Shown in pieces: positions 1 to 12,068 of a stretch of 64,000 nt of DNA. A program made the position numbers and the translations under genes. The notes beneath the pieces are model-generated. The model worked only from the letters and a program-made list of their open reading frames with translations, searched no databases and was not told where the DNA came from. The DNA lies in assembly GCF_022376445.1 (NCBI RefSeq), contig NW_025954985.1:248001-312000 (forward strand). The letters are read 5' to 3'. Positions within the stretch are counted from its first letter, which is position 1; each line of letters opens with the position of its first letter. The DNA comes from Fomitopsis serialis (taxonomy: Eukaryota > Basidiomycota > Agaricomycetes > Polyporales > Fomitopsidaceae).

Positions 1-1700
1 TTTTCCGCCGGGAGTGCCTAGCGGTGGGTAATGGCGGGCGTACGTAGAAGGTCACTCGTTCTCAGGCGGATTCGTCGTGACCACTCGGGGTCACCAAATC
101 CGGCATGTGCCACCGCCCTCTTCGCGGGCGGTCACGACCTTGTCGCGCTCTGCTCTGCTCTGCTCCACCCGCGGTCACAACGACTTTGGCGGGCGCATCC
201 ACCAACTCGCAGCGTGCGGGCACACGCTGGACACGCAGTCAGATAGAGTAATGTCGATTATATCAACTATATTTCGCGCCACATCGTGTGTCTTTGGCAA
301 AGTAAGCACGTTGAGTCAAGTTGTCAACTGTGGGTAATGCAGCTTAGTACATCCTCCTGCATGGTGTGCTCGCCTCGCGCTCTCTCTCCCGCGTCTCTGC
401 TCACTCGGCGCTACGGGCACTAGGACGCGATATTGAGAGCCAGCGCCGCCCATCTCAGCATCCCTCTTCTTCCTCATTACACCATCCCTCCGAGTCCAGC
501 GTCCAGATACGACCTGCACCTCCCTTTCCTGTGACGGGATTCGCGTCGGATACGGAGCAAGCCGCCGACTCGAAAACGGTAAGTCGCAACCTTGATTCGC
601 GTAGTTCATCCGTAGTGCTCACGAGTCCTCGTATTGTAGCCGCGTCCCGACTGAGGTGCGGGATTGCTTATGGCTGACACGCTTACTCCTTGACCCGGCT
701 GGAGCGTTGCTCGCCTCCGTCACGACCTGTGCAGCGGTCACAGGCATGGACTAAGGTGAGTCGATGGAGTTCGCCGTCATGGTCTCAAAGTCAGTCACCG
801 CAGGAACCTCAACTTCACGTCGAGCTCAACAGGACTACCTACGTTTGACAGACGTGCACAGGGCAGAGCGTACCCAACAAGCCCTGCGCAGCGCCGTCGG
901 TGTTCCGGCCAGTAGACGATGCCGCTGGCTACCAGAGCAGCCGGTCGTCGTATTGAATTCAGTGCGCGACGAAGCGGTTCCTTGTCTGGCAGCCGACGAC
1001 CTCCGGGAGCGCGTCAGTGGACCGAGCGGGCGCCGTTGGTTTCGCGCCGCACTTCATCTCCGCGAGATGCGCGTCGGTCTGTACGGCAGCCCACTGGCAG
1101 GGCATCCCATTGCCGTCCTTGGAAATCGTGTGCGTGCAGAAGCGCAGCGGGTAGAGGGTCCTGGTGAGCTAGCCGTCAGGTACGTGACACCGTCTCGCAT
1201 CATGCTGTATTGCTTACCTAGTCATTCCGTGGGCATTTCTAGTCCGTTCCATCCACCGGCCGCGCGCTGCGTGTCCATTTATCCCTGAACGTGGACAACA
1301 CCCGCTGCGCACTCTCGAGCGAGTCCTGTCGCGAGTAACCCGCCTGCGTCGGTATGGCGAATCATCCGACCAGCGCGGAACGTCGAGATGTGAGCTTGTC
1401 GTGTATCTCGGACGTACAAGGACCCTCTGCTGATTTGGCCGTATCGCTGTTCTGCTTGCCCGCCTACTCGCTCTTCCGCCTGCGCGTGTATTCGTCAGCC
1501 TGCAGCTGGAGCCCGGGGACCGTGACGGAAGCGTGAGCGAGCGCTGAGCGCTGAGCGCTGGAGAGTTGCCATATTGGGAACAAAGGAGCCATCAATGTGC
1601 CCGGCACAGCTCACCGTCCCTTACCTTCCCCTCCTCCCCCGTCCCTCCTTCATTCCCTGCCGCTGGACTCGCAGCTTCGAGTGCGGCCTTAGACTTCTCG
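1..1700. other. No supportable gene
   Basis: Open frames of up to 174 codons occur on the plus strand, but none shows a recognisable domain, a consistent intron pattern or a convincing start. A short tandem run of GAGCGCT units lies near 1541-1560. I see nothing else here that can be supported. Confidence 0.5.
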
Positions 1701-1782
1701 CTTCAAAGGCCTACTGTTCGATGCATTCTCTTCATGAGCCCCCTTCGCCCTAGGCATCTCCACCCATCGTCCTCAATCGCTC

Positions 1783-2960
1783 ATGGTCGCCCTCCCAGCA
1801 CTCGCCGCTCCTCTCCTCTCCTTCCAGGCGGCAGCGGTGTCCGTCGATGCGTCTCGCACGAGCATTGCTAATCTCAAGTCCTTGTCAATCCCGGAGGGCG
1901 CGTAGTGGTGTGAACACTCCCCGCCTTGACTTCAAAAGCTCCTCTGCTCGACGTCTCTGTCGACGTCGTCGTCCACCCGAGTTTTGACGCCACTCGGCAC
2001 GGAAGCCGCCGCTGACACGTCTGGTGTTGTCTGGTTCACTGTCAAGTACGGTAACGCGGACTCCCGTTGGTACGGCAAACATGTTCAGGGCGCTGCTCGC
2101 TGCACCCGATTTATGTCATCTCTTTGAGTATGCCATTTTGCAACCGGATCCAAGGGTATGTTATCTGTTCATAGCGACGAGTTTGCCCGTGCTCAATAGC
2201 CTCTAGGACTGTGGCTTTCTGTATATCACCATGCAGAACTCGCTTCAGGACTGTAATGGGTGCGCAGCTCACATGCAGCGCTTCGGACACGTCGTGCCCG
2301 GACCCTCTCGCTCGACGGTATCCTGAACGCATAAAGCTCCCTCTCGACCAACTTGTAGTGTTGTCCCTGCAGCTGGCCAATCCGAGCTACCCACGCGGTC
2401 TGCGACGGCGACCTCATCACTAGCCCTCTCGATCTCACCGCCACCTTCCCGTCGCAGTCCAAGACCACCTCGTACTACGACGTTGTTGTCGACGGCACGT
2501 TCGCTCTGTCAGTGGCAGCCGCCTGCTGAAGCACTCGACGTATGTCCCCTCGACGACGTCCGCCGACAGCACGCAGGATGTCCGCCCGTTGCGCGCAGCT
2601 GGGCGTCGAGCGGCGGTACCGCGTATGTGGGCATGTACACCGTCGGCGCGTCGTACCCCAGTAACTCCGACGTCTCCAAGTGCACCGACTCGGGCTCTAT
2701 CTGCCACCAGGACGACATTGAGATCGTTGTACGTCCCCTTTCCTGGTGTGTACCGGTGGATGGGTGCTGACGTCCACTTCCGCAGTTTGGAACTGCACCT
2801 AGCCCGACCAGCGCGCAGTCCGCGCTCATCGCCGAGATTCACGCACTACTACCAGTTCCTCAGCACGGGCAACGCGACTTCAGGCTGGTACGCGACGTGG
2901 GACGCGACGGAAGGGCAGACAGTCAGCCCCTCGACATCTAGAGCGGTATCGCGTGCCTGA
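1783..2960 (+). pseudogene. Broken type-B carboxylesterase (secreted lipase-like)
   Basis: The 3' half resembles the C-terminus of fungal type-B carboxylesterases / carotenoid-ester-lipase-like enzymes of the alpha/beta-hydrolase fold. One stretch (about 2608-2728) reads GGTAYVGMYTVGASYPSN and then, after a short gap, CHQDDIEIV. It continues as FGTAPSPTSAQSALIAEI after a clean 57-nt GT-AG intron at 2729-2785. Past about 2835 the frame is lost and the matching residues (YYQFLSTGN, WYATW) appear in another frame. Upstream, CDGDLITSPLDLTATFPSQSK lies in a third frame near 2400-2465. A possible signal-peptide start (MVALPALAAPLLSFQ) is at 1783 but is not connected cleanly. The nucleophile-elbow GESAG region is not visible, so a complete enzyme is not encoded as read. 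Consensus errors are common in this window, so part of the breakage may be artificial; the missing N-terminal half argues for a genuine relic. Confidence 0.45.
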
Positions 2961-3241
2961 AACGATGCTGCAAGTGAACAAGACTTCGCTTTCTCATCGC
3001 AGAGCTCGGGACTGGCCGAGCGTGCGAGGGTGGTCCCGGTGCTTGACCGAGCGCAGCCCACAAGTCGATCGTACGAGCGTCTGGCATGGGACCACCCTTC
3101 CTTCTCGTCCACCACTCCCCTCGCCGTAGCCGTCTCTGTGTCGAGATTTCACCTCGCGGAGATGAAGGCGGAGAGGCTGGAGCTGAAATGAGTGCCCCTT
3201 TCCCGCCTCCGCCAAGTACTCCTTGCTCACTGTCCACGACA

Positions 3242-4274
3242 ATGGCACCCATCGCTGACCATTATACGCCCGTTGGGCACCCCTTTTACCAGTATCTCGT
3301 CGCCCCACTCCCCGCCTACGAGCTCGGCCTCTCGTTCGTCCTAGTGCCCAAGTACGAAAGCTCCTCAGACTGGTAGACCGACAGTGTCCTCCGCTCCTTC
3401 ACCGCGATCGCCCGCCGCATGTACACGGCCGAGGAGACCATAGCAGCGATCAAGGCGTCCCGGAGCAGCAGTCCAGAGTCTAAGAAACGCTGCAACGTCG
3501 GCGACAACCCTCCTATCAGCAGCACAAGCTCGTCGAGCTCCCGGAGCGACGGCGCCGAGGCCAACAGCTCCAGAGGCCAGACGGCCACGTCGACGCCGCC
3601 CTTCATCGGCACGCCCAGCAGCTCCGTGGAGAACAGCCCGAGCACGATGGACAACAACGGCCACCACCATCACCCCCATCGTGTTGATAAGGACGTCGAG
3701 ATGTTCAATGCCGACGCGGACGCGGAGGCCGAGAGCGAGACTACGCCCCAGATGCAGCAGCCAGGCGGGCGCAACGGCCTCCGACGCGTCGCCCTTGAGC
3801 ATCTCGCTCAAGGAGGTCGGCAACCCGAGGGTCAAGCGGATCGCGCCGCAGTCCGCGCCGCCGACGTCGACTGCGGAGAGCGCACACAGCCCTCACTGCG
3901 GCAAGAACCTGTACACGAATTTTGACGTCAACGTGCCCCAGCTCAGCTCTTCGTTGGTCGTCCCGATCGGCCCGCTCGCTGCGGCCGCATTCGAGAACGG
4001 CATGAGCGCTGTCGAGGAGGCTGCTCAAGGCTCAGGTCCAGGACGTCGTGCGAGTCTGCAACGCTGCCCTAGCGGCGGCTTGTCGCAGAAGATTACGGTG
4101 CCCGTGCAGGGCGTGGTCATGATTCAGCTCAAGGAACTCACCAATGCAATGGTGAGTGCCACCGTTCTGCTAGCGTCTCGGAACCGTTGCAATCGTGCAT
4201 TCGCAGCCGAGGTAACCCGTGTCAGTCAGGAAGTCGGAACCGAAGGCAAACTCGGTCCCTGCCTCATCAAATAG
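3242..4274 (+). CDS. Hypothetical Ser/His-rich ORF series, frame-broken
   Basis: I do not recognise this protein. A frame starting at 3242 (MAPIADHYTPVGHPFYQY...) meets a TAG at 3374. It stays open from 3419 through a low-complexity stretch rich in Ser, Pro and Thr with a His tract and an acidic Asp/Ala/Glu run. Near 3765 the plausible sequence moves to a second frame (ASDASPLSISLKEVGNPRV... ending LKELTNAM), where a GTGAGT donor at 4152 and an acceptor near 4206 suggest a last intron. Either this is a real lineage-specific gene with consensus errors or a decayed one. Nothing indicates a function. Confidence 0.25.
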
Positions 4275-4299
4275 TGCTCGACGTCGAGGACACATGGGT

Positions 4300-7200
4300 C
4301 GACTCCGTGATAACACAGTACGGTTAGGCGACAGCGTAGGAACACCGTAGGTTATACCGCAATATTTTGATGGAATGCTGACACCATAAAGACAGGGTAG
4401 GTCGACCGGTCATACTCTGTGGCTACGCTGTGACATGAGTGTCACGTACGTCACATATTCTATACCGAAAGTATCAAGTTTGAACAATCGTAATACGCTG
4501 AAAGCTCGTCAAGATAGTTTCAGGATAGGTTCAGCGTTACGTGACACACATTACGGTAGTTTTATTATAAAATGATGATGATAGTATGTTGGCCAATTTC
4601 TCAGAGTACAATCAAAGAACCTGCAGAGTAATCGAACACTGATTATGTTGTCGATAAGTCAAAGTAATATCAGCGTTCTTCGACGTAATTTACGCTGGTA
4701 TGGTTGTGACTAAGTTTAACGTAAACTCAGCATAATTCGACGCCACATATTCGGTCGTGCTTCCTGTGGGGCGTGGTAATCGTGGCGCTGGTGAGTGGCT
4801 GTACGTCCGGAGGCCATCCAGGACGCTGCGATCGCGAAATTCTCTCGGAGGACCGACGTAAGTCCTTGCACAGCTAGGGTCCGACTTCGATTTTCACCGA
4901 ACGGGCCATCCTCTTGTATTCGCGTGCAAATTGGCGAGCCCGTAGCTCGGCGCGACGCGTCACGCTGTGCTCTTTCAAGGAAGTGGAGGAGGTGTCGCGG
5001 CCGAAATGAGTGGCCGATGCGAAGGTGAGTAAAACTTGCGTATTGAGTCGAGATCAATTCAGTGCGCGCTGATTCTTTTCGCGCGGCCGCAGCTGTCGAC
5101 GTGTACAACGTCTTACGCGTCTGTGTCTGCAGTGCGATCGACCCCCATCTGCCAAACCTTGCACAGGTGATATGTAAGCTGTACGCAACTCTCGCGCAGC
5201 CAGAGTGGGTCAATTCACAGGTCGGCGTCGGCTAATCCGCACACGCTTGCAGACGAGCATTGCTTAGTACTTCGTACGTTACGCCAAGGGCAATACGCGG
5301 CTTCGTGGATGTAAGTCAAACTCTCTTCGTTTCGTTGACTAGCGCTTGATCGATGGATTTCATTACAGAGATGGCCTTCCTTGTAATCGTTCTTGTCTGT
5401 CGCACCCGCGAGTATGTGGCCTTGGTGATCCGCCCTGGCACGCATCTATCCTGCGGCAACACCACAGTGGTGGGGCGGATTCCAGATCCATCTGATGGTC
5501 TTATACTACCGTGCTGGACCGCTCAGCTCGCTTGGTGCACAGTGTAGCCGCAACCGCGACACCAGCCTCATCTGCTTACCAACAATTCTTTTGAGAACCA
5601 GACTGAGGGACTTGCAGGCAACCGCGACTGACGGGATATCGGTCGACGTGGCCAGCAAGGTGGTACCTACACGCGCTACGGGAAGAGGAGGTTTATGCCG
5701 GAAGCGTAGCTGCGCCACTGCCGTCTTCGCTTCGCATCGTAATATCAAGAATCCCCGTCAGTCGAACACGTCCGCCACCGCCGTCTGCCACCCTCGTCGT
5801 ACTCTCACCGTTCACCCGCACCGTTTTGCAACAAAGGTGCCGCGTCGCTTGGTTCGGTGCCCCGTTCGGAAGAAGATCGAAATCTTTCGGTGGCTCTGGT
5901 GAACCAGTGTCAGTGCCACTGGCCCACGCTAAGCGACACTTAGTAAGACTTTGTCATGGCTCTAATGTTCTGTGTGCCTTCAAACAAGCCTTCCATGGTA
6001 TGGAAGTCCAGCCAATCGGTCCGTGGTGATCAACAGTTCCGATTGTCCCCGCCCTAGCGCCTTGCGGCTGGCCAAAGAAACATCGTCCTGTAACTTACGC
6101 AGAGGCGTGCAGTTCGCGCGCGCGAACCGTAGCGCGGTCAGGTGCGTATATTTAGATCAACGCTTCAGCCCCTACCGATTGACATGTATGCGAGCCTGCG
6201 ACAAGTCATGACCACGCTGTTACGGTCGCTCGAATTGTCAGCAGCACGTCGCTGGGTCACGCCTTGCGTCAAGCTTGTCGAACTCCATACAGCAAGCATT
6301 GCATGCCTAACTTACGCAACCTCACAAGCGCGTAGTGCGAGCTCGGTCTCGGCGTCCTTCGCAAGTGGACGGTCATAGGAAGGCATTAGTGGTGATATTG
6401 TGGAATTCAGGCGCACTCAAGCGTCGAGTCAATATGGATGACGCAAATTGATGGCCGGCAGTAGAGGTATGTAGGAACGATCGGCGGAATTCATTCCTGC
6501 TGATTATGCAGAATGGACGATGATCTCCATGGCGCGAACGAGCGACGCAAGTACCTTGTGACGGGCCTTCAAGCTTCAGCTCGGACATCCACTCGCGTAT
6601 AACTTATCAGATGCCCGTATGCTGAACGTTCAGCTAGGTATGATGTCCTCGACGGCAAGCATGTTAGCGAACCTCAAAGCAGCGATAGGAATGTGGCCAG
6701 CAGCATGATGCGGAATCTAGGCATCATCGCTAGGACAAGGCAAGGACGACGTATGGATGTCCAGCTTTCACATCAACTGCCAACTGATATGTACGATCTG
6801 TCTCTAGCGGAGGTACGTGTGCGCGTAAACTCAACTGGCCCATCCGGAGATGCGAATATTATCAACGTCACCGCCGACTCAGATATTACTCTACGGAGTG
6901 TACCGTTGATTGCTGTGGTAAATGCACGAGTCCAAATCGCGCCAGCATCTAACTTCATGGGTCGAAGACGGTGCGAATGGCATCTCCGCCGATCTCATGA
7001 CGGCTGTTTCGACCCCGGGTGCCAACCAACAATCCGCGTCGACGGCGCTGTCTTCATCTGTCCGGATAAGATGGCCGCAAGATCGACGTGCCCAATGTGT
7101 TTCTAAATGTAACCAGCATTGCAATCGCTGCCGACCTCCTTGGTGGAAATCTTCTCGGGCCTTCCTCAATCACAAACGAGTATGTATTCGGTCCATCGGT

Positions 7201-7790
7201 ACTAGTGCGAATTAACCATTCAGACATCGCTTGTGATCATTATGTTGGAACTTGGAAGTACCGGATTGTCCTCGCTTGCTGCTTCACATGTCTCATCTCC
7301 TGCGTGAATGTGACACGAGTGCCCCTCAAGCCCGCATTTTCCAAGCGTCGTGATTTCAAGCTAGCCTGAGAAGCCGGTATGCACCGTCTGTCAGCGTGTC
7401 AAGACTTCAACAAGACCATTGCGCAGAACACCAGGACGCATGCTATAGCAACCAACAAATCATCTCAATACAAGACATGTCTGCTGTGAATCTGCTGCAA
7501 GATTCGGGACCCACTCTTCGAGCCTAACCAAGCCCAACCTGTCACTGTTGCACTCGATGGGTTCGGCGTTCGCACCAGGGTACATGGGTAAAGCTGTCAC
7601 GCGACCGCAACGCGACGCGACGCGACAGTCACGCTTTGTCACCTGCACCTGTCACGCCCGCGTCTTGTCAAGGTCGGGTGGCGGCGACCTCCTGTCCAGT
7701 GCATTACGTCTGGACAACTGCTCCTTCTCCTTATACCCCCATCACCACCCACGCCGTCGCAAGCGTTCTCGACACTTCTTTTATACCCGC
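4300..7790. other. Long gene-poor stretch
   Basis: About 3.5 kb with lower G+C than the flanking genes and only short, unrelated open frames on both strands (the longest about 165 codons, minus strand 4716-5213). None has a recognisable domain or a coherent intron chain. A stretch at 6690-7370 has somewhat protein-like fragments in two frames, which I could not assign. I saw no terminal repeats, transposase or reverse-transcriptase motif. Most likely intergenic or decayed sequence. Confidence 0.5.
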
Positions 7791-7805
7791 GCCGCTGTTG
7801 ATTTT

Positions 7806-7811
7806 ACGCGT
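7806..7811 (+). promoter_or_regulatory. MCB-like ACGCGT motif before FAN1
   Basis: ACGCGT lies 9 bp before the FAN1 start codon; three ACGCGA half-matches sit upstream at about 7609-7624. ACGCGT is the core bound by the fungal MBF (Mbp1-Swi6 type) G1/S regulator. That it acts here is inference. Confidence 0.35.
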
Positions 7812-7819
7812 CTGCCGCC

Positions 7820-10800
7820 ATGCTACCGAAATCTCCTACGGCGGGCGCAGCGGAGACGTTAGTCTTCGGGACTGGTTCAGAAGAAGGTTATGAGGGCTTA
7901 GTTCTAGGAGGAAGTGACGAAGCGGATGTGAGGGACTCTCCTGAGTCTCGGGTATCCATGTATGTTTCACTGTTCGAAGGTATGTTGACCCTCCGACGTC
8001 TGGTAGCGTGTCACTCACGTTTTTAGACATGGTGGCAACGGTTCTGCAGCATGAAGACTATCTGTTCACGCTGGAAGAAGTTGGCTGCCTAGGTCAATAC
8101 AGCAGGCTGTCATGTATGTTGCATTTTGTTATACAGAACGCTCTTTCTGACAACAGTGCAAACGTAGATCACGCACGCTACCTTTTGGTCCGACTCTGCC
8201 TACGCAAGGCAGACAAGTGGCATAGGCTCAGTGCGCTGAAGTATGAGCGTGAACTTGGGAACAACATACGTCAAGCCATCGGAGAGCTATGCGGTAACAC
8301 CGATTCACCGACATCCGAGAACGCAAAACCTAGTGTCAAAGCCGAAGTCAAAGTCGAGCAGGTCGACGCACAAGCGGAACTCGAGCCATTGTCTCTCAGT
8401 CATGAGCTACCGTGCGATCCGGACAAACTCGGTCAGCGAGATCGAAGTATCAAGGTCGAGGCGTACGAGCCCTGTATCAAGTCTGAAGAGCCGGAAGTCA
8501 TCGACCTGACGCTCGACGCGGATGCCGACGAGCAGCCAGAAACAGTACCGACAGTAGTTGCCCCAGAGCCGAAAGCGGGACTGGAGAGTGAACTTCTCCC
8601 CGGCTCTACGCATGTATGCTTTGCGGAGAATGAGTCGGGGGCGAGTTTACGTGACCTCCTGGATTGCCTTACACTGGAGGAACTGAAGGGAACTGCCAAA
8701 CAGTTCAAAGTCAAAGGCTCCTTGAAGGTGAGTATGGTGCTCTGATAGGCGGCCTTATAGCCTGACTGGCAAATACACTTCGCAGGAAGTACTCATCGAC
8801 GAATTGATTCGCACATGTTCTGGTCAAGCCACACTAGGGTTCTTCATTGGCTCCTCGGGGAAACACGGCAAAGGCGGTAGTAGACCTGCTCTTACTCAGA
8901 GCAACGTTTTTCTCTCTGGACGGACACAGGCAGACAGACTACGGGCGATTGTGATGAGGACACTCGGTACGCTGACATCAGTTAAAAGCCTCGGCATGCA
9001 TAATCATTAACACGGAGCAGATACCTGTGTGCGTATCAATGAGCATGTCTTCAGGCTCTTACGACGTGTCAACCTCGTCTACTTCCGGAAGTGAGTCCGC
9101 TTCGAAAGGAGTGCTCCTGACTGCTTAGCTCACTGTAAAACCTTGAGAACGCAACAGGCGGAGTCGATGCTCACTGAATCAATCTTGGCTTACGCTCGCA
9201 AACGCTCATATACGCCTTACAAGCATGAGCGAACCCGCGAGATATGGCCTTCACGAGCCGCTTTACTAGCATATGAAGAGGCACTCGAGAAGGAAGCTCA
9301 GGTCGACGCGATTTTGGATGGCACTTCCGGCATATCATTTCGCGCGCGTTCGTCGGCTAGCCGTACCCCAGGTCCAGCCGCCAAGAGGGCCAAAGTATCT
9401 GTTACGCCTCACAAGAATGACAAGCATAAGAGCAAGACCGAAGATCTGATGGACATCGAGAATCAACCGGGCGTAGACCACGAAAGCTCGGAGCTGGACG
9501 GTCCTTCAAAGCGAAAGGCGCATGCGTTAAGGCCCATTTTCGAAGAGACCTACGAGCGGTGGAAGACCATGGTCCACGTAAAGGGCGAGGAGGTTGGCCG
9601 ACCCCGAGGACTGGAACGCTTCGATTGCGGTATGCTGACATGCGCCTGCTGATATTGAGTCGTTAAGCTGAAGAGTGTTGATAGGTCATGTCCTCACGCG
9701 CGTCGTCTGCAAGGGTTCCGCGGCGCTCGGTATGCTCGGCCAGCATGAGTATGAGCTTGAAGTCCTGGAAAGTCTTCTCGCTCAGCGGCGGTGGCGACGC
9801 GGACGCCGAGGCCGGTGGTACGAGCGTCGGGCGCTGCTCCTGATGAAGTTTCAGCAGTACGAACGCGCGAAAGCGGCGGTCATCGAAGCATTGGAAGATG
9901 ACGATACACATATCGGTTGGGCATCTCGAACGCTTTTGCGAAACCAACTGACTTCTGTGACACAGTGTTTCGACCAAAGCTTGAACGGAGACTTACAACT
10001 CTCGAGAAGCGGCTCAAGGTACCCGAAGAAGAGCGTCATGTATGCGAAGGCAGACTCGAAAAAGCCACGCTAGTCCAGATCACAGGCACTCGTGTCTACC
10101 ACCGGGAAACGAGCCTGAAGCTAGACCTTTTCGGCCGGAACGTTGCCAGATCGTCTAGGGCACCGACTCGTAATGTTTCTGCACAGACGTCAATTCCGTC
10201 CGACTGGGTCCAACCGACCACCGTTCCCCTTGAAAAGCATCCTCCCGAGGTACCATGCCCGTATCGACACCCCACTCATTAGAGCTCACGATCTATCCTT
10301 CCTCCATAGGGACCACCGAAGTGGGTGGGCAAGTCTATCTGGTTAGGCCGAGACTGTGAAGAAGTCACCGTTGAGATCCTCGCTCTCCAGCATTACGAGA
10401 AGCATGGGTACAAAGGGTAATACATACCTTATCACGTCAGCGACGAAAACACTCACGTCGTGCTACCCTAGCTTTCATTGTGAGGGCAGAGTCGTGACAA
10501 CCCTGTTCGGCCTGCTCTTCTGGGACATCGTTTTCGCTGATATCCCCGGCGCATTTGAGACGCTGTATCAACACGCCCCTCTCGATATCGCCGAAGACAC
10601 GTTCTACTATGCGAGGCAACATCTCGTCGATCAACGCTTGGAGGAACTCAAGTCTGGACAAGGCCCAGAGATACTAGGTCGCTTCTTTGACGAGCACAAC
10701 GAGAAAAAGACCTGGTGCGTTGGTGTCCAATGGGAGCTGTTCGAGAAGAGTGACCTTCTCGAGATCGCCGAGGCAAGTTAGATCACCTACATCCATGAAC

Positions 10801-11396
10801 CTCCATCATGCTGACGATGCGCAGAATCTAGGAGGAGTTGCTCTCGCCGTGATCTGTCGATTGATGTGCGAAGATTACGGCGGCCGCACTGGCGGTGTTC
10901 CAGACTTGATCGTATGGAACGTGGACACTCGGGAGTGCAAGTTTGTCGAAGTTAAAGGTCCCGGAGACAGATTGCAGGAAAATCAGAAGGTGCGACAGTC
11001 CGATGATTACTCACTCTTGCTTACATGGGTCTCTTCCAGGTCTGGATCGATGTCCTGCTGCAGGCGGGCGTCACGGTGGAGGAATGCCGTGTGGCTGAGC
11101 AAGGTGCTGAACCTGCTACGAAGAAGAAAGCCAAGAAGCGAGCGACACGGCCGCTCAAGCGCAAACGCGCCCCGCGGGACTCCGACGAGGAACTCCTCGT
11201 GCCCGAGTCTGAAGACGAGGAAGAGATCGACTACTCACAGATGGACACTGGTGCGACCGATAAGTATCACTCCCCACCGCCTACCCCGAAGAAGCCACCC
11301 CCACGGAGGATCATCAACCGTGCAGAGGTCGTCATTACCACCAGTCCGGCGCGGTATTCGACCAAGCGAGCACGTAGCGTGTCCCCCGAGGTCTAA
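7820..11396 (+). CDS. FAN1: Fanconi-associated nuclease 1 homologue (FAN1)
   Basis: Structure-specific nuclease that unhooks DNA interstrand crosslinks, expected in the nucleus. The start at 7820 has a good context (GCCGCCATG). Twelve exons join in frame without any indel: 7820-7979, 8027-8113, 8168-8727, 8786-8966, 9021-9090, 9148-9629, 9685-9915, 9966-10249, 10310-10416, 10472-10772, 10825-10989 and 11040-11396, giving about 994 aa. A SAP-like DNA-binding segment (SLRDLLDCLTLEELKG) is near residues 240-280. The C-terminal VRR-NUC domain has GVPDLIVWN then KFVEVKGPGD, that is Asp848, Glu863 and Lys865, the PD-(D/E)XK spacing of FAN1. No N-terminal UBZ finger is visible. A motif VIDLT in an acidic context (about residues 193-197) resembles a SUMO-interaction motif. 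The tail is basic (KKKAKKRATRPLKRKR), a likely nuclear signal. Intron 10773-10824 is GC-AG. Confidence 0.93.
10773..10824 (+). other. GC-AG intron in FAN1
   Basis: The exon ends GAG and the intron begins GCAAGT, ending GCGCAG. Only this boundary keeps the conserved FAN1 sequence LLEIAE / NLGGVALAVICRLMCEDYGG in frame; no GT donor is available nearby. Confidence 0.75.
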
Positions 11397-11752
11397 TGGC
11401 CAACTCATTCATATCATTATTGTTATCGTATTCCGTTGTTCTGTTGTAGCTATAGCAGGTGTGATGTACAGTACTATTAGGGTATAGAGACGTCGACATG
11501 GCTGCGCATGCTCAAGTCGCGGGGACGAAGTCGACGGTGACTGGTACCAATGATAGAACGACAACGTTTGGCCTCTTCTACTAGTAGTCTCGGGCCAACA
11601 TAGACAATTCAAATTCCTTCAATGTTTGTACCTTTGTGTCTCAGGATATCCTTGTCTGCCAGTGACGCCTCTTCCCTGTATTGCATAAGTTACCTGTTTG
11701 ATCGGAAGTGGGCTGAGGAGAATACAATATTAACAAAGCTAACCCACAACAG

Positions 11753-11878
11753 GCTTGGGTGGCTCAGTTGGTTAGAGCGTAAGTCTCATATTCGCGCATG
11801 AGTTTCTTTATAAAGAAATTGAATCTTACGTAATATCCCGTGATCTTAAGGCCGTGGGTTCGAACCCCACCCCGAGCA
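11753..11878 (+). tRNA. tRNA-Met (CAT), elongator type, with intron
   Basis: The acceptor stem GCTTGGG (11753-11759) pairs with CCCGAGC, followed by discriminator A at 11878. The D-arm is GCTC/GAGC, and the anticodon arm TAAGT-CTCATA places CAT at positions 34-36. The T-arm is GTGGG-TTCGAAC-CCCAC. The TCTTA side of the anticodon stem follows a 52-nt intron (11791-11842) inserted after position 37, the canonical site for eukaryotic tRNA introns. The U-U mismatch at 31-39 is also found in elongator tRNA-Met of other eukaryotes, which favours elongator over initiator. The intron is longer than most fungal tRNA introns. Confidence 0.9.
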
Positions 11879-11881
11879 GTC

Positions 11882-11886
11882 TTTTT
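11882..11886 (+). terminator. RNA polymerase III terminator
   Basis: A TTTTT run begins 4 bases after the tRNA discriminator base, followed by further T-rich sequence, as expected for Pol III termination. Confidence 0.75.
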
Positions 11887-12068
11887 CTTTCTTTTTCTTG
11901 AAGAACTGTTCTACTCACTATCTATACAGTTTCCGGAGACGAAGATGGGTCCGCAGGCACACATACAGACTTGAGTCCTGATCCTGATTCCCCTGAAGCT
12001 ACTTGCCAAATCCGGTAGACACCGAGCCATCCCCGATGCTGGATCATGCATGCATCGTAATCCAGGTT

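Noticed and set aside
8114..8136. 23-nt intron in FAN1 using the first CAG after the donor
   Set aside because: Too short and out of frame; the acceptor at 8167 gives a 54-nt intron and the family sequence HARYLLVRLCLRK.
10687..11487. 266-codon frame overlapping the FAN1 3' end
   Set aside because: It alternates between true FAN1 residues and intron or wrong-frame sequence; the spliced FAN1 model explains the region.
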